Part shown: positions 16,536 to 25,968 of the stretch, in pieces | Layout: every line of letters begins with the position of its first letter | How positions within the stretch are numbered: position 1 is the stretch's first letter | Source: Paenibacillus dauci | GTDB taxonomy: Bacteria > Bacillota > Bacilli > Paenibacillales > Paenibacillaceae | Direction of reading: 5' to 3' | DNA: 64,000 nt | NCBI RefSeq assembly: GCF_000971985.1 | Contig: NZ_LAQQ01000002.1 | Location: 434,001-498,000, forward strand | Notes under the pieces: model-generated | Told to the model about the DNA's origin: nothing | The model's database searches: none | What the model saw: the letters and a program-made list of their open reading frames with translations, nothing else | Position numbers and translations under genes: made by a program

Positions 16536-17384
16536 ATGTCAATCAATATTCCAACTATCCAGCTGAATGACGGACTGGACATTCCAGCAATTGGGCTGGG
16601 TACTTACTCGCTTAACGGTTACAAGGGCGTCGAATCGATCAAACAGGGAATCGAAGCTGGCTACCGGCTGATCGACTCGGCATTTAACTATGAGAATGAA
16701 GGTGCAGTAGGCAGAGCTGTCCGTGAAAGTGCGGTACCGCGCGAGCAGCTGCGCATCTGTTCCAAGCTGCCGGGACGGCATCATGCGTATGACGAAGCGC
16801 TCGTGACGATCGAAGAATCGCTGCTGCGTACGGGTCTGGATTACTTTGACCTGTATATTATCCACTGGCCGAATCCCAAGCAGGACAAGTATGTAGAAGC
16901 CTGGCAGGCGATGATCGAGGCTCAAAAGCGCGGCTATGTCCGCTCAATTGGAGTCAGCAACTTCCTGCCGGAGCATCTGGAGCGTATTATCGGGGAAACA
17001 GGCGTAGCGCCGGTGCTCAATCAGGTAGAACTGCATCCGTATTTTGAACAAGCAGAGCAGCGCGCTGCCCACAGCAAGCATGGTATCATCACCGAATCAT
17101 GGAGTCCGCTCGGTCGTGGTCGCGGCGAAAGTGTACTGGAAGATGCCGGAATTAAGCAAATTGCCGAGATGCATGGCAAAACGCCAACCCAGGTGATTTT
17201 GCGCTGGCATACCCAGCTGGGCGCTGTTCCGATTCCAAAAGCAGGTTCGCTTGAGCATCAGCAGGAGAATCTGAACATCTTCGACTTTGAACTGACCGAG
17301 GAGCAGATGAAGACGATCTCTGCATTCAGCAAAGATAACAAACGCCTGTGGGATCAGGACCCGGCGGAGTATGAAGAGTTCTGA
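16536..17384 (+). CDS. Aldo/keto reductase
   Basis: This 282-residue cytoplasmic NADPH-dependent oxidoreductase has an intact AKR tetrad: Asp47, Tyr52, Lys77 and His110. The fold signatures are LIDSAFNYENE, then YFDLYIIHWPNP, SIGVSNFLPEHL and the cofactor segment PIPKAG. The length is normal for the AKR5 group. AAAGGAGG lies 12 nt before the ATG. It is a single-gene unit ending at a strong terminator shared with the convergent padR gene. The substrate is unknown; glyoxals and 2,5-diketo-gluconate are typical of the group. Confidence 0.92.
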   Translation: MSINIPTIQLNDGLDIPAIGLGTYSLNGYKGVESIKQGIEAGYRLIDSAFNYENEGAVGRAVRESAVPREQLRICSKLPGRHHAYDEALVTIEESLLRTGLDYFDLYIIHWPNPKQDKYVEAWQAMIEAQKRGYVRSIGVSNFLPEHLERIIGETGVAPVLNQVELHPYFEQAEQRAAHSKHGIITESWSPLGRGRGESVLEDAGIKQIAEMHGKTPTQVILRWHTQLGAVPIPKAGSLEHQQENLNIFDFELTEEQMKTISAFSKDNKRLWDQDPAEYEEF

Positions 17385-17550
17385 ACAGGAACAGAGGTTA
17401 TACCCGTTTTATCTGCCCAGGTAGCTGTATGAAGGATAGCTGTAGGCCAATACTAACAAGAAAACAGCCAACAGAAACTCATCTTCTGTAAAGAACACCT
17501 TGGCAAATGAAAACAGGCTGTATTTCTACACTATTCCTATAGGCACACGC

Positions 17551-17580
17551 AAAAGGCATCCCTGATCAGGATGCCTTTTT
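17551..17580. terminator. Bidirectional terminator between the aldo/keto reductase and padR
   Basis: AAAAGGCATCC pairs with GGATGCCTTTTT around TGATCA. The T-runs on both strands suit both convergent genes. Confidence 0.85.
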
Positions 17581-17671
17581 GGTATTTCTAGTTTTCCATA
17601 TTGCTGCACTTTTTCTACTCTTCGCAAGTAACTCCAATCCTTCAGCAAAAGCTGCCAGTAAAAGCATCTCA

Positions 17672-18226
17672 CTACCCGAATATCTGCAAATGCTGTTCCA
17701 GCCAGTCTACGTAACTCTGCTCACGTACCAGCGCTTTGGTCAGTACCAGATAATGTCCCAGATGAGGATTGGCAAATGTCACCTCTCCACCTTCCGCTCC
17801 AAATGTCGGTTTTAGTCCTTCATATCGCTGCTGTAGATCCTGCAGCTTTTCGCGGCGCAGACGTAGCTGATCTGCAAACAGGGCGCGTGCTTCTTCCTTT
17901 GGCAGATTGCCGATAAAGTACATTTTCAGCATGAATGTATCTTTTTCCGTCTCTGGCAGGGGAGCCGAAACACTCACCCATTCCAGCAGTTCCCGCTGCC
18001 CCTCCGGGGTAATGGTATACATTTTTTTCTCTAATTTCTCTCCCTGAATCACGGTGCGGAACTGGACCAGTTCTTCATCGACCAGCTTTTTGAGTTCCGG
18101 GTAAATCTGGCTGTGCTTGGCGCTCCAGAACTGCCCGATCTCTTCCTTGAATTGACTTGTAATATCATAGCCGCTGCATTCATGGCGATTCAGCAGCCCG
18201 AGAATGGCATATTTTAATACTCGCAT
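17672..18226 (-). CDS. padR: PadR family transcriptional repressor
   Basis: This 184-residue regulator starts at ATG 18226 (AAGGGGGA upstream). It has the PadR winged helix (MRVLKYAILGLLNRHECSGY, then FWSAKHSQIYPELKKL) and the C-terminal Vir_act_alpha_C helical dimerisation domain. It is divergent from a phenolic acid decarboxylase gene, the classic PadR target, and a consensus PadR operator lies in the intergenic region. It should repress padC, and probably itself, until phenolic acids such as p-coumarate or ferulate bind. Confidence 0.9.
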   Translation of the reverse strand: MRVLKYAILGLLNRHECSGYDITSQFKEEIGQFWSAKHSQIYPELKKLVDEELVQFRTVIQGEKLEKKMYTITPEGQRELLEWVSVSAPLPETEKDTFMLKMYFIGNLPKEEARALFADQLRLRREKLQDLQQRYEGLKPTFGAEGGEVTFANPHLGHYLVLTKALVREQSYVDWLEQHLQIFG

Positions 18227-18271
18227 AAGGCAATAATCCCCCTTGAACAATTTGACGGTGTATAACGAATA

Positions 18272-18287
18272 ATGTTAATATAAACAT
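18272..18287. promoter_or_regulatory. PadR operator, ATGT-N8-ACAT
   Basis: The sequence ATGT, eight bases (TAATATAA), ACAT exactly matches the published PadR operator pattern. It lies 45 nt upstream of padR and 118 nt upstream of padC. A second inverted repeat, GGCATTTC/GAAATGCC at 18328-18361, lies nearer padC and could be a second contact or an RNA stem. Confidence 0.8.
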
Positions 18288-18405
18288 GTAAATAATTACA
18301 CGTTTTGATTACATTCAATAAAGTTTTGGCATTTCAGAACCTGCATGTTCGCAGAAATGCCTGGAGCTGGACACATTATACTAACTTGAGGAAGGTGCTT
18401 TGAAC

Positions 18406-18903
18406 ATGGACAAATTTGTTGGTAGTCACATGATTTATACGTATGAGAACAGCTGGGAATACGAGATTTATATCAAGAATGACCACACGATCGATTACCG
18501 TATTCACTCCGGTATGGTCGCAGGACGCTGGGTACGCGATCAGGAAGTAGATCTGGTAAAACTGACCGAAGGCGTCTACAAAGTATCCTGGACCGAACCG
18601 ACAGGCACAGATGTATCTCTTAATTTTATGCCAGATGAGAAAAGAATGCATGGTATTATTTTCTTCCCGAAATGGGTGCATGAACATCCGGAGATCACGG
18701 TCTGCTACCAGAACGACCATATCTCCCTGATGGAAGAATCCCGTCTGAAATATGAGACTTATCCGAAGTATGTCGTACCGGAATTTGCCGATATTACATT
18801 TATCGAGAATGCAGGTGTGGACAATGAAGAGCTGATCTCTATTGCTCCTTATCCTGGAATGACCGACGATATCCGCGCCGGCAATCCACTGCAATCCAAA
18901 TAA
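18406..18903 (+). CDS. padC: Phenolic acid decarboxylase
   Basis: This 165-residue cytoplasmic enzyme decarboxylates p-coumaric, ferulic and caffeic acids to vinyl phenols. The sequence is recognisably PadC throughout: [20 protein letters not shown], then [18 protein letters not shown]. The catalytic Tyr and Glu region lies in these first 70 residues. ATG 18406 is preferred over the in-frame TTG at 18400 because GAGGAAGG has better spacing. It is a single-gene unit repressed by the divergent PadR, consistent with a plant-associated lifestyle. Confidence 0.95.
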   Translation: MDKFVGSHMIYTYENSWEYEIYIKNDHTIDYRIHSGMVAGRWVRDQEVDLVKLTEGVYKVSWTEPTGTDVSLNFMPDEKRMHGIIFFPKWVHEHPEITVCYQNDHISLMEESRLKYETYPKYVVPEFADITFIENAGVDNEELISIAPYPGMTDDIRAGNPLQSK

Positions 18904-18968
18904 TCGCTTTATTTCATCTATCTGTACCTGTCCGCTAAGGGCTATATTTTATAAATGATCATCTCATC

Positions 18969-19017
18969 CAAAAGCAGCTCGTGCTTCCTTATTGATCTGG
19001 ACACGGGCTGTTTTTTT
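18969..19017 (+). terminator. Terminator downstream of padC
   Basis: AAAGCAGCTCGTG pairs with CACGGGCTGTT (with G-U pairs), followed by seven T. Confidence 0.6.
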
Positions 19018-19127
19018 GTATGGAAATTCCTCTTCATCTGACTGCCGGTGACCTGCAGGGTAGTTCGTCGCATGATATAGTGGTATTCATAATCAAAGGG
19101 AACCAACCGGAAATCAGGTGAAATGTA

Positions 19128-20255
19128 ATGCAGTGGACAGCTATCGTTACCCGGCAGGGACAATTACATAGAGAGTGGACAACAAACATCGAAGTACTGT
19201 ACACCGGACTGCACGGATTGTCTGTACAGCGATTTCAGTTAAAGGAAAACGGACAGAGCTATATTTACAAGCCATTCGTCACAGTAGCGGATGTGATACG
19301 TGAAGTCCGGGTGTATCAACAGGTGATGCCATGGCTGCCTGAGGTATATCCGCAGCTGATTGCATATTCGACAGGGGTCATTACAGAGACTATGGGAAAT
19401 GAAGAAGCGCAGGCATTCGCTAATCAGCACGCTATAGATGTATCTGCATCCTCGGGTTGCTGGCTTATTCTGGAGGATATAGGCACGCTGAGTCATCACC
19501 ATAACGAGCAGGTGCTGCTGGAAATGGTGAATCTGATGGCACAGTGGCATCGCATACCGATACGAAATATTCAGGAGCTGCCTGTTCAGGGACAAAAGCC
19601 GCCCCTGTCTGCTGTCAAAGACGAGGTGCTTCAGAATTGGGAGCAGGCAGTAGGGCTGCTGAACGGAATCTATGATGCACACGATGAACATGACGAACAT
19701 GACGAACATGGGCAGGGTATGGAAGAACGCAGTGGAAGAGCTCAATATTGTATCCCGGATCCACAAAAGTGGGATAGTTTACGGGATGAACTGCGACAGT
19801 TTGCTCCAGAGGAATCGCCGGTACTATCCCATGGCGATCTGCATGCAGGCAATTACGGACTGAATCCAGAGGGACGTCTGATCGTGCTCGATTGGGAGCA
19901 TGCCCATGCTGCCTTGCCTTACTGGGATCTGTATCATCTGCTCGACATGTCTCATCCTCTATTTCCTCGAAGAATGAACCCGACACTTCGGCAAAAGCTT
20001 CTTCAGCAGTATTGGCAGCAGACCCGGCAAACTATACAGTTTGGTGAACAGGATCATCGATTATCGCTGGATTGCAGAATTTTTTACCAGGATTATTACC
20101 GATTTGCGATACTGTATTCGCTGTGGATGCTGCTGCTGATCGAGCGGGATCTGCTGCAGCCTCAGGCGATCTGGCCGCATCCGCAGCTGCTGGCGCAGCG
20201 CCGGGAGACGATGGAGCATCTATGGCAGTGTATCGAGCATTGGCCGGAATTATAG
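19128..20255 (+). CDS. Phosphotransferase (APH/choline-kinase fold)
   Basis: This 375-residue kinase-like protein has the APH catalytic loop LSHGDLHAGNYG and the metal-binding VLDWEHA. These show a functional protein-kinase-fold phosphotransferase. A histidine/aspartate-rich insert near residue 185 is encoded by three tandem 9-nt repeats (DEH units). AAATCAGGTGAAATGTA is a weak ribosome site. The gene lies 30 nt before the SgrR-type regulator, likely in one operon. Substrate is unknown; a resistance role is possible but unsupported. Confidence 0.8.
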   Translation: MQWTAIVTRQGQLHREWTTNIEVLYTGLHGLSVQRFQLKENGQSYIYKPFVTVADVIREVRVYQQVMPWLPEVYPQLIAYSTGVITETMGNEEAQAFANQHAIDVSASSGCWLILEDIGTLSHHHNEQVLLEMVNLMAQWHRIPIRNIQELPVQGQKPPLSAVKDEVLQNWEQAVGLLNGIYDAHDEHDEHDEHGQGMEERSGRAQYCIPDPQKWDSLRDELRQFAPEESPVLSHGDLHAGNYGLNPEGRLIVLDWEHAHAALPYWDLYHLLDMSHPLFPRRMNPTLRQKLLQQYWQQTRQTIQFGEQDHRLSLDCRIFYQDYYRFAILYSLWMLLLIERDLLQPQAIWPHPQLLAQRRETMEHLWQCIEHWPEL

Positions 20256-20285
20256 GATGGACGTACAGGAGAGGAGGAGCCTGCA

Positions 20286-22139
20286 TTGCGTATGGCAGAG
20301 AATTATATGCGTCTGCGTCAGGCATTTATCGGGCAGCAGGAACACCAGCTGCTCCGCGTCACTATGGAAGAACTGGCGGGAGCACTGTTCTGTACATCGC
20401 GTAATGCCCGGCTGATTCTGGCCCGGATGACAGAGACGGCGTGGATTACGTTTCAACCGGGACGAGGTAGAGGGAATCGATCGGCGCTGGTATTCCTTCG
20501 CTCCGCAGCCGAAGTACTGCTGGAGGAAGCCCAGGAACGCGTAATGGCAGGCGATGTGCAGTCTGCATTTGACTGGGTGCATGAATATGAAGATGTAGCG
20601 GCGGTGCGGGATGCTTTTTTGCCCTGGCTGACCGCGTATTTTGGCTATTCGGCAGCCCGCGATGAGACGGAACAGGTGATCGAGACACTGCGTCTACCCA
20701 TTTACCGGCCGATCGTCTGTCTGGACCCGGCGAATGCGGTATTTGCTTTTGATACAGAGCTGGTGGATCAGCTGTATAGCAGGCTGACCCGATATGATGC
20801 ACAATCAGCTTGTGTAACGGCCGGACTCGCTCATGCCTGGGAGTGTCAGGAAGAAGGCAGGATATGGACCTTTTACCTGCTCAAAAATATAAGCTTTCAT
20901 AGTCGGCAGGAGCTGACTGCACACGATGCAGCTGCCAGTCTGGAGCGTCTGCGCAGCCTTGTTCATGCCCATAGCTGGCTGGTTGGACAAGTAGATACTG
21001 TACAGGTGCTTAACCGGTACACCCTACAGATTGTATTGCATCGTCCGAATATCTATCTGGATCTGTACATGAGCCACAGCGGGGCTTCGATTCTGCCGGC
21101 AGGTACATGGACAGAGGCAGAGCTGCCGATCGGATCAGGGGCTTACCGCATGATGAGTCTGCAGCGTGGTCAATGTGTACTGGAGCGGTTCCCCGGTTAT
21201 TATGATCGGGGAGCTCTGATCGACCGGATCGAGATTATTATTGTACCGGAACAGGAAGCGGCCTATGCGGTTGGTCCGGCACCGGGTACACTGACTGTCG
21301 TGACGGGAGAAGCGGCTATCCATCCTCCTGCGAATCTGTTGCAACAGCATCATGTCACCGGTGTATCCTTGCTGTCGGTGAATACGCGTACAGCCGGACC
21401 GTTGCAGAATCGCTCGCTGCGGCAGGCACTTATGCATGGAATTGACCGCAACCGGATGATCTATGAACTGGGAGATACGCGGGTAGCTGCTGCCCATGGA
21501 CTTCATGTTACAGAGGGACAGCATGATTTTCCAGCAAAGGCAGAAGAAAATGAACCCCGGGGAAATGAAGATGTGCTGTATCAGCCGGAGCAAGCACGCG
21601 AAGCGCTGCAGATCGCTGGCTATACGGGGCAGACACTGGCGTTGTATACATTTCCACGTCATGAACGAGATGCCTACTGGCTGCAGGCACAGTACAGAGA
21701 GCTGGGGATTGAGATCGCCGTACATATTGTTCCATGGGCCGAATTGAATCAGCCGATGATCCGGGAGAAGGCGGATCTGATATTATTCGAAGCAGTACTG
21801 AGCGGCGGAATGCTCCGGCAGCTGGAGTATCTGCAGTCCGGGCATAGCCTGATTCGCAGCCGGCTTCTGGAGAAAAGCATCCAACAAATCGACCGTCTTA
21901 CCGACAAGATGCTTGGGGCCAACCATGCCGCTTCTGCCGATCAACATTCCCATGAGCAGAACCAGCAGAGGTCTGTATGGCAGCAGCACGTCGAAGCAGA
22001 GTTATTGGATTCCTGCAGTATTATCCCGCTGGTGGAGCGTTCTGCGATATTGCTGCATCATCCAAGTCTTCGCGGCGTACGGATCAATGAACGGGGATGG
22101 ACCCGGTTTCAGGATCTGTGGTTTGGTGAGAGGATCTGA
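20286..22139 (+). CDS. SgrR-type transcriptional regulator with peptide/sugar-binding domain
   Basis: This 617-residue cytoplasmic protein combines an N-terminal winged helix (about residues 1-115, LLRVTMEELAGALFCTSRNA) with an SBP_bac_5 solute-binding domain (about 155-600). This is the SgrR architecture, in which the binding domain senses a small molecule and directs DNA binding. There is no signal peptide, which fits a regulator. TTG 20286 is preferred (GAGGAGG upstream); ATG 20292 is possible. It follows the kinase gene after 30 nt. Its targets are not evident here. Confidence 0.8.
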   Translation: MRMAENYMRLRQAFIGQQEHQLLRVTMEELAGALFCTSRNARLILARMTETAWITFQPGRGRGNRSALVFLRSAAEVLLEEAQERVMAGDVQSAFDWVHEYEDVAAVRDAFLPWLTAYFGYSAARDETEQVIETLRLPIYRPIVCLDPANAVFAFDTELVDQLYSRLTRYDAQSACVTAGLAHAWECQEEGRIWTFYLLKNISFHSRQELTAHDAAASLERLRSLVHAHSWLVGQVDTVQVLNRYTLQIVLHRPNIYLDLYMSHSGASILPAGTWTEAELPIGSGAYRMMSLQRGQCVLERFPGYYDRGALIDRIEIIIVPEQEAAYAVGPAPGTLTVVTGEAAIHPPANLLQQHHVTGVSLLSVNTRTAGPLQNRSLRQALMHGIDRNRMIYELGDTRVAAAHGLHVTEGQHDFPAKAEENEPRGNEDVLYQPEQAREALQIAGYTGQTLALYTFPRHERDAYWLQAQYRELGIEIAVHIVPWAELNQPMIREKADLILFEAVLSGGMLRQLEYLQSGHSLIRSRLLEKSIQQIDRLTDKMLGANHAASADQHSHEQNQQRSVWQQHVEAELLDSCSIIPLVERSAILLHHPSLRGVRINERGWTRFQDLWFGERI

Positions 22140-22304
22140 ACGAAATAGGATCTTCCTTGTTCTCCCAAGGCTAAGCAAGCGCTAGAAGAGATGGAAAGGT
22201 AGAAAAGTGGAAACACTATGCGCTGGATTTACCCTTTTTTCGGTGATAGGCTGTCGGTATACTGTTCATAACCATATTACAGCTGCATAACAGGGGGAAT
22301 CATA

Positions 22305-22814
22305 GTGTTGGATCAGGTAACCATAGAACGTCTGGATACGCTGGATAAAGAGATGGATCAATTCGTGGATATGCTGGTGGCTGTAGTGGACGATGGAGCA
22401 TCTATCGGCTTCCTGCCACCGCTGGACAGGGAAGAAGCAAGAAGTTACTGGCAGAGCGTTATCGAGCCTAGTACCATTCTGCTGGCTGCGCGTTCCGGTG
22501 AACGGATAACCGGGACTGTACAAGTGCAGCTCTGCAGCAAGCCCAACGGTAATCATCGTGCCGAGATCGCCAAGCTGATGGTGCATCCGGATTACCGCCG
22601 TCATGGTATTGCCCGCCAGCTGATGATTGAAGCAGAGCAGGTAGCACGTCAGGCCGAGCGCTCCCTGCTGGTGCTGGATACCCGTGATGGCGATCCGTCG
22701 AATCGACTGTACCAATCGCTCGGCTTCCTGCTGGCAGGACAGATTCCGTATTTTGCCCGCTCGGAGAACGGTTCGCTGGATGCGACCAATCTGTATTACA
22801 AAGTATTGGAATAG
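22305..22814 (+). CDS. GNAT family N-acetyltransferase
   Basis: This 169-residue enzyme has the acetyl-CoA loop HPDYRRHGIARQLM (motif A) and the C-terminal DTRDGDPSNRLYQSLGF (motif B). GTG start at 22305 after CAGGGGG. The acceptor is unknown, though the sequence resembles acetyltransferases linked to toxin tolerance, such as the tabtoxin type. Confidence 0.87.
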   Translation: MLDQVTIERLDTLDKEMDQFVDMLVAVVDDGASIGFLPPLDREEARSYWQSVIEPSTILLAARSGERITGTVQVQLCSKPNGNHRAEIAKLMVHPDYRRHGIARQLMIEAEQVARQAERSLLVLDTRDGDPSNRLYQSLGFLLAGQIPYFARSENGSLDATNLYYKVLE

Positions 22815-22866
22815 TATATTCGTCCAGCCAGAAACAGATAATCCTCAATCCAATAAGATGTATCCC

Positions 22867-22902
22867 AAAAACCTGATGTGCCCACTGGCATCAGGTTTTT
22901 TG
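22867..22902 (+). terminator. Terminator after the first GNAT gene
   Basis: AAAACCTGATG pairs with CATCAGGTTTT around an 11-nt loop, followed by T6. Confidence 0.85.
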
Positions 22903-23095
22903 TTGTGCGAACCGTACTCATCCAAGCTATAGTCGCTGAATGGTTGACTATGAACCGCTAGTTATGAATGAAATGCACCTGTCTACAGTCAGGAGTGAAG
23001 CTGGCTGACAGGGCAGGACTATATTATGATAAGTCCATCACTTAATTGATCCAGTAATCCCGTATCCTATTCGATAAGCAAAGGAGAATACCCCT

Positions 23096-23533
23096 ATGAA
23101 TCAAGTACAGATTGTACATGCAGCAGCAGAACATGCCGACGAGCTGGCAGCGATGAATCTGGAGTTTAACGGTGTGATTATGGAGGAAGAACAGCTGCGT
23201 GAGTATCTGGCCAATCGCCGCGAAATTATTCTGATCGCGATGGATGGAGAGCAGGCGACAGGTTTTATTTGCGCGCAGGTATTTCATTCCTTTTGTTATG
23301 AACGTCCCAATGCCGAGATTACCGAGCTGTATGTACGAGAATCGGCCCGTGAGCAAGGAGTAGCAAGCCGCTTGGTTCGGCAGATGGAGCAGGAGCTGCG
23401 GACGAGCGGAGTCAAGACGGTGACCATTCTGACCAGCTCGTACAACGAACCCGCTTGGCGAACTTACGAATCTGCCGGCTACCGTACACAGGAAGAGACG
23501 GTCTTTCAGCATAAACTGATTCCAATGGAATGA
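23096..23533 (+). CDS. GNAT family N-acetyltransferase
   Basis: This 145-residue single-domain acetyltransferase has AKAGGAG-type spacing (AAAGGAG, 9 nt) before the ATG. The acetyl-CoA loop is VRESAREQGVASRLVRQME and the C-terminal strand region reads SSYNEPAWRTYESAGYR. The acceptor is unknown. It is unrelated in close sequence to the GNAT gene 300 bp upstream, so this is not a recent duplication. Confidence 0.87.
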   Translation: MNQVQIVHAAAEHADELAAMNLEFNGVIMEEEQLREYLANRREIILIAMDGEQATGFICAQVFHSFCYERPNAEITELYVRESAREQGVASRLVRQMEQELRTSGVKTVTILTSSYNEPAWRTYESAGYRTQEETVFQHKLIPME

Positions 23534-23725
23534 AGCATCTATCGCCACATGATTTGCAATAAAGCTGACTCGATATTGTCGGTTCCTGTCAGGACAATTC
23601 GTACAAAAAAGACTACAATAGATACAGTTTGTTAATCTGCAGCAGGTAATCATTGGCTATACGTACATACAGTTGGAGTTGTTAGCGATCCCGACTGGTT
23701 TGGATAAGAAGAAGGAGCAATGGTA

Positions 23726-24724
23726 ATGACCAAAATTGGACTGATTATGCGCAAAATTCAATTTACCGAGAACCAGGGACCGCGTGTATTTGCGGAACGG
23801 CTCAAGGCACTCAGTGCCGAGCTGGGGGTGGAGATTGTCTTTATTTCCCCCGAACGCCATGTGAGCGGCTATGACTGGCTGCCCGGTTATGAACATGAGA
23901 AAGGCGATCTGGTCAATTATGATATCGTTCTCGACCAGATTCATAGCCACAATATTGACCATGTGATCTATACGGTATCCGGATTTACTTTTCTCAAGAT
24001 GTTCCTGCCCAATAGTGTGCTCTTCCCGCATAGCTTCCCTGATCCGGCACTGACAGGCTATGAGATGATGAAGCCGTTCTATACGATGGTGGACAAAGCT
24101 GTTGTACAGACGCCGTTTCTCAAAAGACAGATGGCGTCGCAGTTTGGTATTACCGATGTGGATGTGATCCCGATCGGGTTCAGCGAAGAGCTGGCGAAGA
24201 AGCATTTTAACCCGGACGAGGTCGTGGATAACCGGGTACTGTGGATTGGGAGGGATGAAGAGAATCGCCGCCCGGATCTGGTCGTTGAATATGCGCACCG
24301 TAACCCTGATAAGGAAGTATTCATGGTGTTCGGCGGCGAGCGCTACCGGGAGAGTATGAAGAAATACGATATTCCTGCCAATCTCAAGCTGCAGTTTGCC
24401 CTGTCCCAGGATGAGATATTCCAGCTGATGAACTCGTCCAAAGTCTACTGGAGCAGCTCACGCTTTGATACATTTGCGATGCCGCTGACCGAAGCGCTGG
24501 CGATGGGCAAGATTGTCGTGAAGCCGGAGCATCCATGTTATGACCATATTAGTTCGGCTCATTCCTTTGCGGGTAATGAGCGTAACTGGTTTGAGCTGGT
24601 CAATATGGCAGTATCGTCGCCGCGCCGCTTCTCCCAGCAGAATCGCGACTATGCCTTTGAGACGTTCTCGGCCAGCATTATGAAAGAAGGATACCGTCAA
24701 TTCTATTCGGATTGGCTCAAATAA
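23726..24724 (+). CDS. Glycosyltransferase, GT-B-like
   Basis: This 332-residue protein starts at ATG 23726, 8 nt after AAGGAG; an ATG two codons earlier is too close to it. Its two-domain layout fits GT-B enzymes. The C-terminal donor-binding half has VLWIGRDEENRRPDLVVEYA and a GT4-like segment FDTFAMPLTEALAMGKIVV, which holds the usual Glu. No membrane segment. Donor and acceptor are unknown. It is not in an obvious polysaccharide cluster. Confidence 0.75.
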   Translation: MTKIGLIMRKIQFTENQGPRVFAERLKALSAELGVEIVFISPERHVSGYDWLPGYEHEKGDLVNYDIVLDQIHSHNIDHVIYTVSGFTFLKMFLPNSVLFPHSFPDPALTGYEMMKPFYTMVDKAVVQTPFLKRQMASQFGITDVDVIPIGFSEELAKKHFNPDEVVDNRVLWIGRDEENRRPDLVVEYAHRNPDKEVFMVFGGERYRESMKKYDIPANLKLQFALSQDEIFQLMNSSKVYWSSSRFDTFAMPLTEALAMGKIVVKPEHPCYDHISSAHSFAGNERNWFELVNMAVSSPRRFSQQNRDYAFETFSASIMKEGYRQFYSDWLK

Positions 24725-24812
24725 TCCGGGATTTGTACGCGGTATCTGCCGTACAAGCACTGTAGAAATCCCTATTTCATATTCCAAATGTACAACGATA
24801 GGAGACTCTTTT

Positions 24813-25781
24813 ATGACTACTTTACGCAAAGCAATTATTGATACCGATACTGCGGGCGATGATACAATCGCCATTTTGACAGCTCTGCATCATTTTGATG
24901 TACAGGGCATTATGATGACTGGCGGCAATGTGCAGTTTGACCAGCAGGTAGAGAATGCACTCTATACGATTCAGGTGGCCGGCAAAGGCGGAGCAGATGG
25001 TCGTATTCCGGTCTACAAAGGGTGCGAACGTCCGCTGATGACCACATGGAATGCAGAATCACACCGAACCGTCGAGGATGTGCATGGCAGTGACGGCATG
25101 GGCGGCGCCAATTTCCCGCTGGCTATCCAGCGTCCGGCAGACGGGCATGCCGTCGATTTTCTGATCGAGACGGTACATCGTTATCCGGGCGAGATTCATC
25201 TGTTGGCGATCGCACCGCTGACCAATATCGCGATGGCGATCCAGAAGGACCCGACTATTGTGCCGAAAATTCCGCATCTGTATGTAATGGGTGGTACAAA
25301 TAATGCACTCGGCAATATTACGCCTGCTGCCGAATACAACTTTTACGTAGACCCGGAAGCAGCGCACATCGTACTGCGCTCAGGCATCCCGACGACGATG
25401 GTCGGCTGGGAGATGTGTACGCGCTATTCGCTGATGGACGATAACGATCATGCCGAGATTCAGGCGTTGGGAACTTCGGGAACGCAATTTTTCACCGATG
25501 TGAACAAAGTGGTTATGCAGTTTAACAAGCAGGTGCACCGGCTGAATGGAACGACCCATCCCGATACGCTGCTCATGGCTGTAGCTGCAAATGAAGCAGT
25601 CATGACAGAATCCCATGAGTACTTTGTCGATGTAGAGACCCGTGGAGAATGGACGCGCGGATACAGCGTAGTGGATATCAACGGTCGATTGGGACAGCAG
25701 CCTAACGTACGTGTTTGCGAAAAAATCGACCGTGACCTATTCAAACAAATGCTGCTCGACGTGCTGACAGCGATCGAATAG
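24813..25781 (+). CDS. Inosine-uridine preferring nucleoside hydrolase family
   Basis: This 322-residue enzyme should cleave ribonucleosides to base and ribose. The Ca2+-binding motif DTDTAGDD is at residues 10-17. LLAIAPLTNIAMAIQKDP, the VMGG strand and the AEYNFYVDPEAAHIVL segment are family signatures. GATAGGAGA precedes the ATG. It is a single gene, so a purine or pyrimidine salvage role is inferred. PbuE, 32 kb away, handles purine base efflux. Confidence 0.9.
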   Translation: MTTLRKAIIDTDTAGDDTIAILTALHHFDVQGIMMTGGNVQFDQQVENALYTIQVAGKGGADGRIPVYKGCERPLMTTWNAESHRTVEDVHGSDGMGGANFPLAIQRPADGHAVDFLIETVHRYPGEIHLLAIAPLTNIAMAIQKDPTIVPKIPHLYVMGGTNNALGNITPAAEYNFYVDPEAAHIVLRSGIPTTMVGWEMCTRYSLMDDNDHAEIQALGTSGTQFFTDVNKVVMQFNKQVHRLNGTTHPDTLLMAVAANEAVMTESHEYFVDVETRGEWTRGYSVVDINGRLGQQPNVRVCEKIDRDLFKQMLLDVLTAIE

Positions 25782-25968
25782 ACGCCACCAGCTGAAACTA
25801 TATAACAGAGAACCAGAGCCAGGTATATTCAGGGATAGAAAAGAAGCATTGGGAAGCGACGGTGAAAGTATCGCTTACTAATGCTCGATCGACCTGGATT
25901 TATTCAAATTTGAATGCAGAACAAACTCTGCATCGCGGTTAGAGCCTTTATATTCTGAAATGAGGTAA

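Noticed and set aside
19683-19709. Tandem 9-nt repeat (DEH codons) in the phosphotransferase gene
   Set aside because: Only three copies, in frame; a minor slippage feature and not a functional repeat array.
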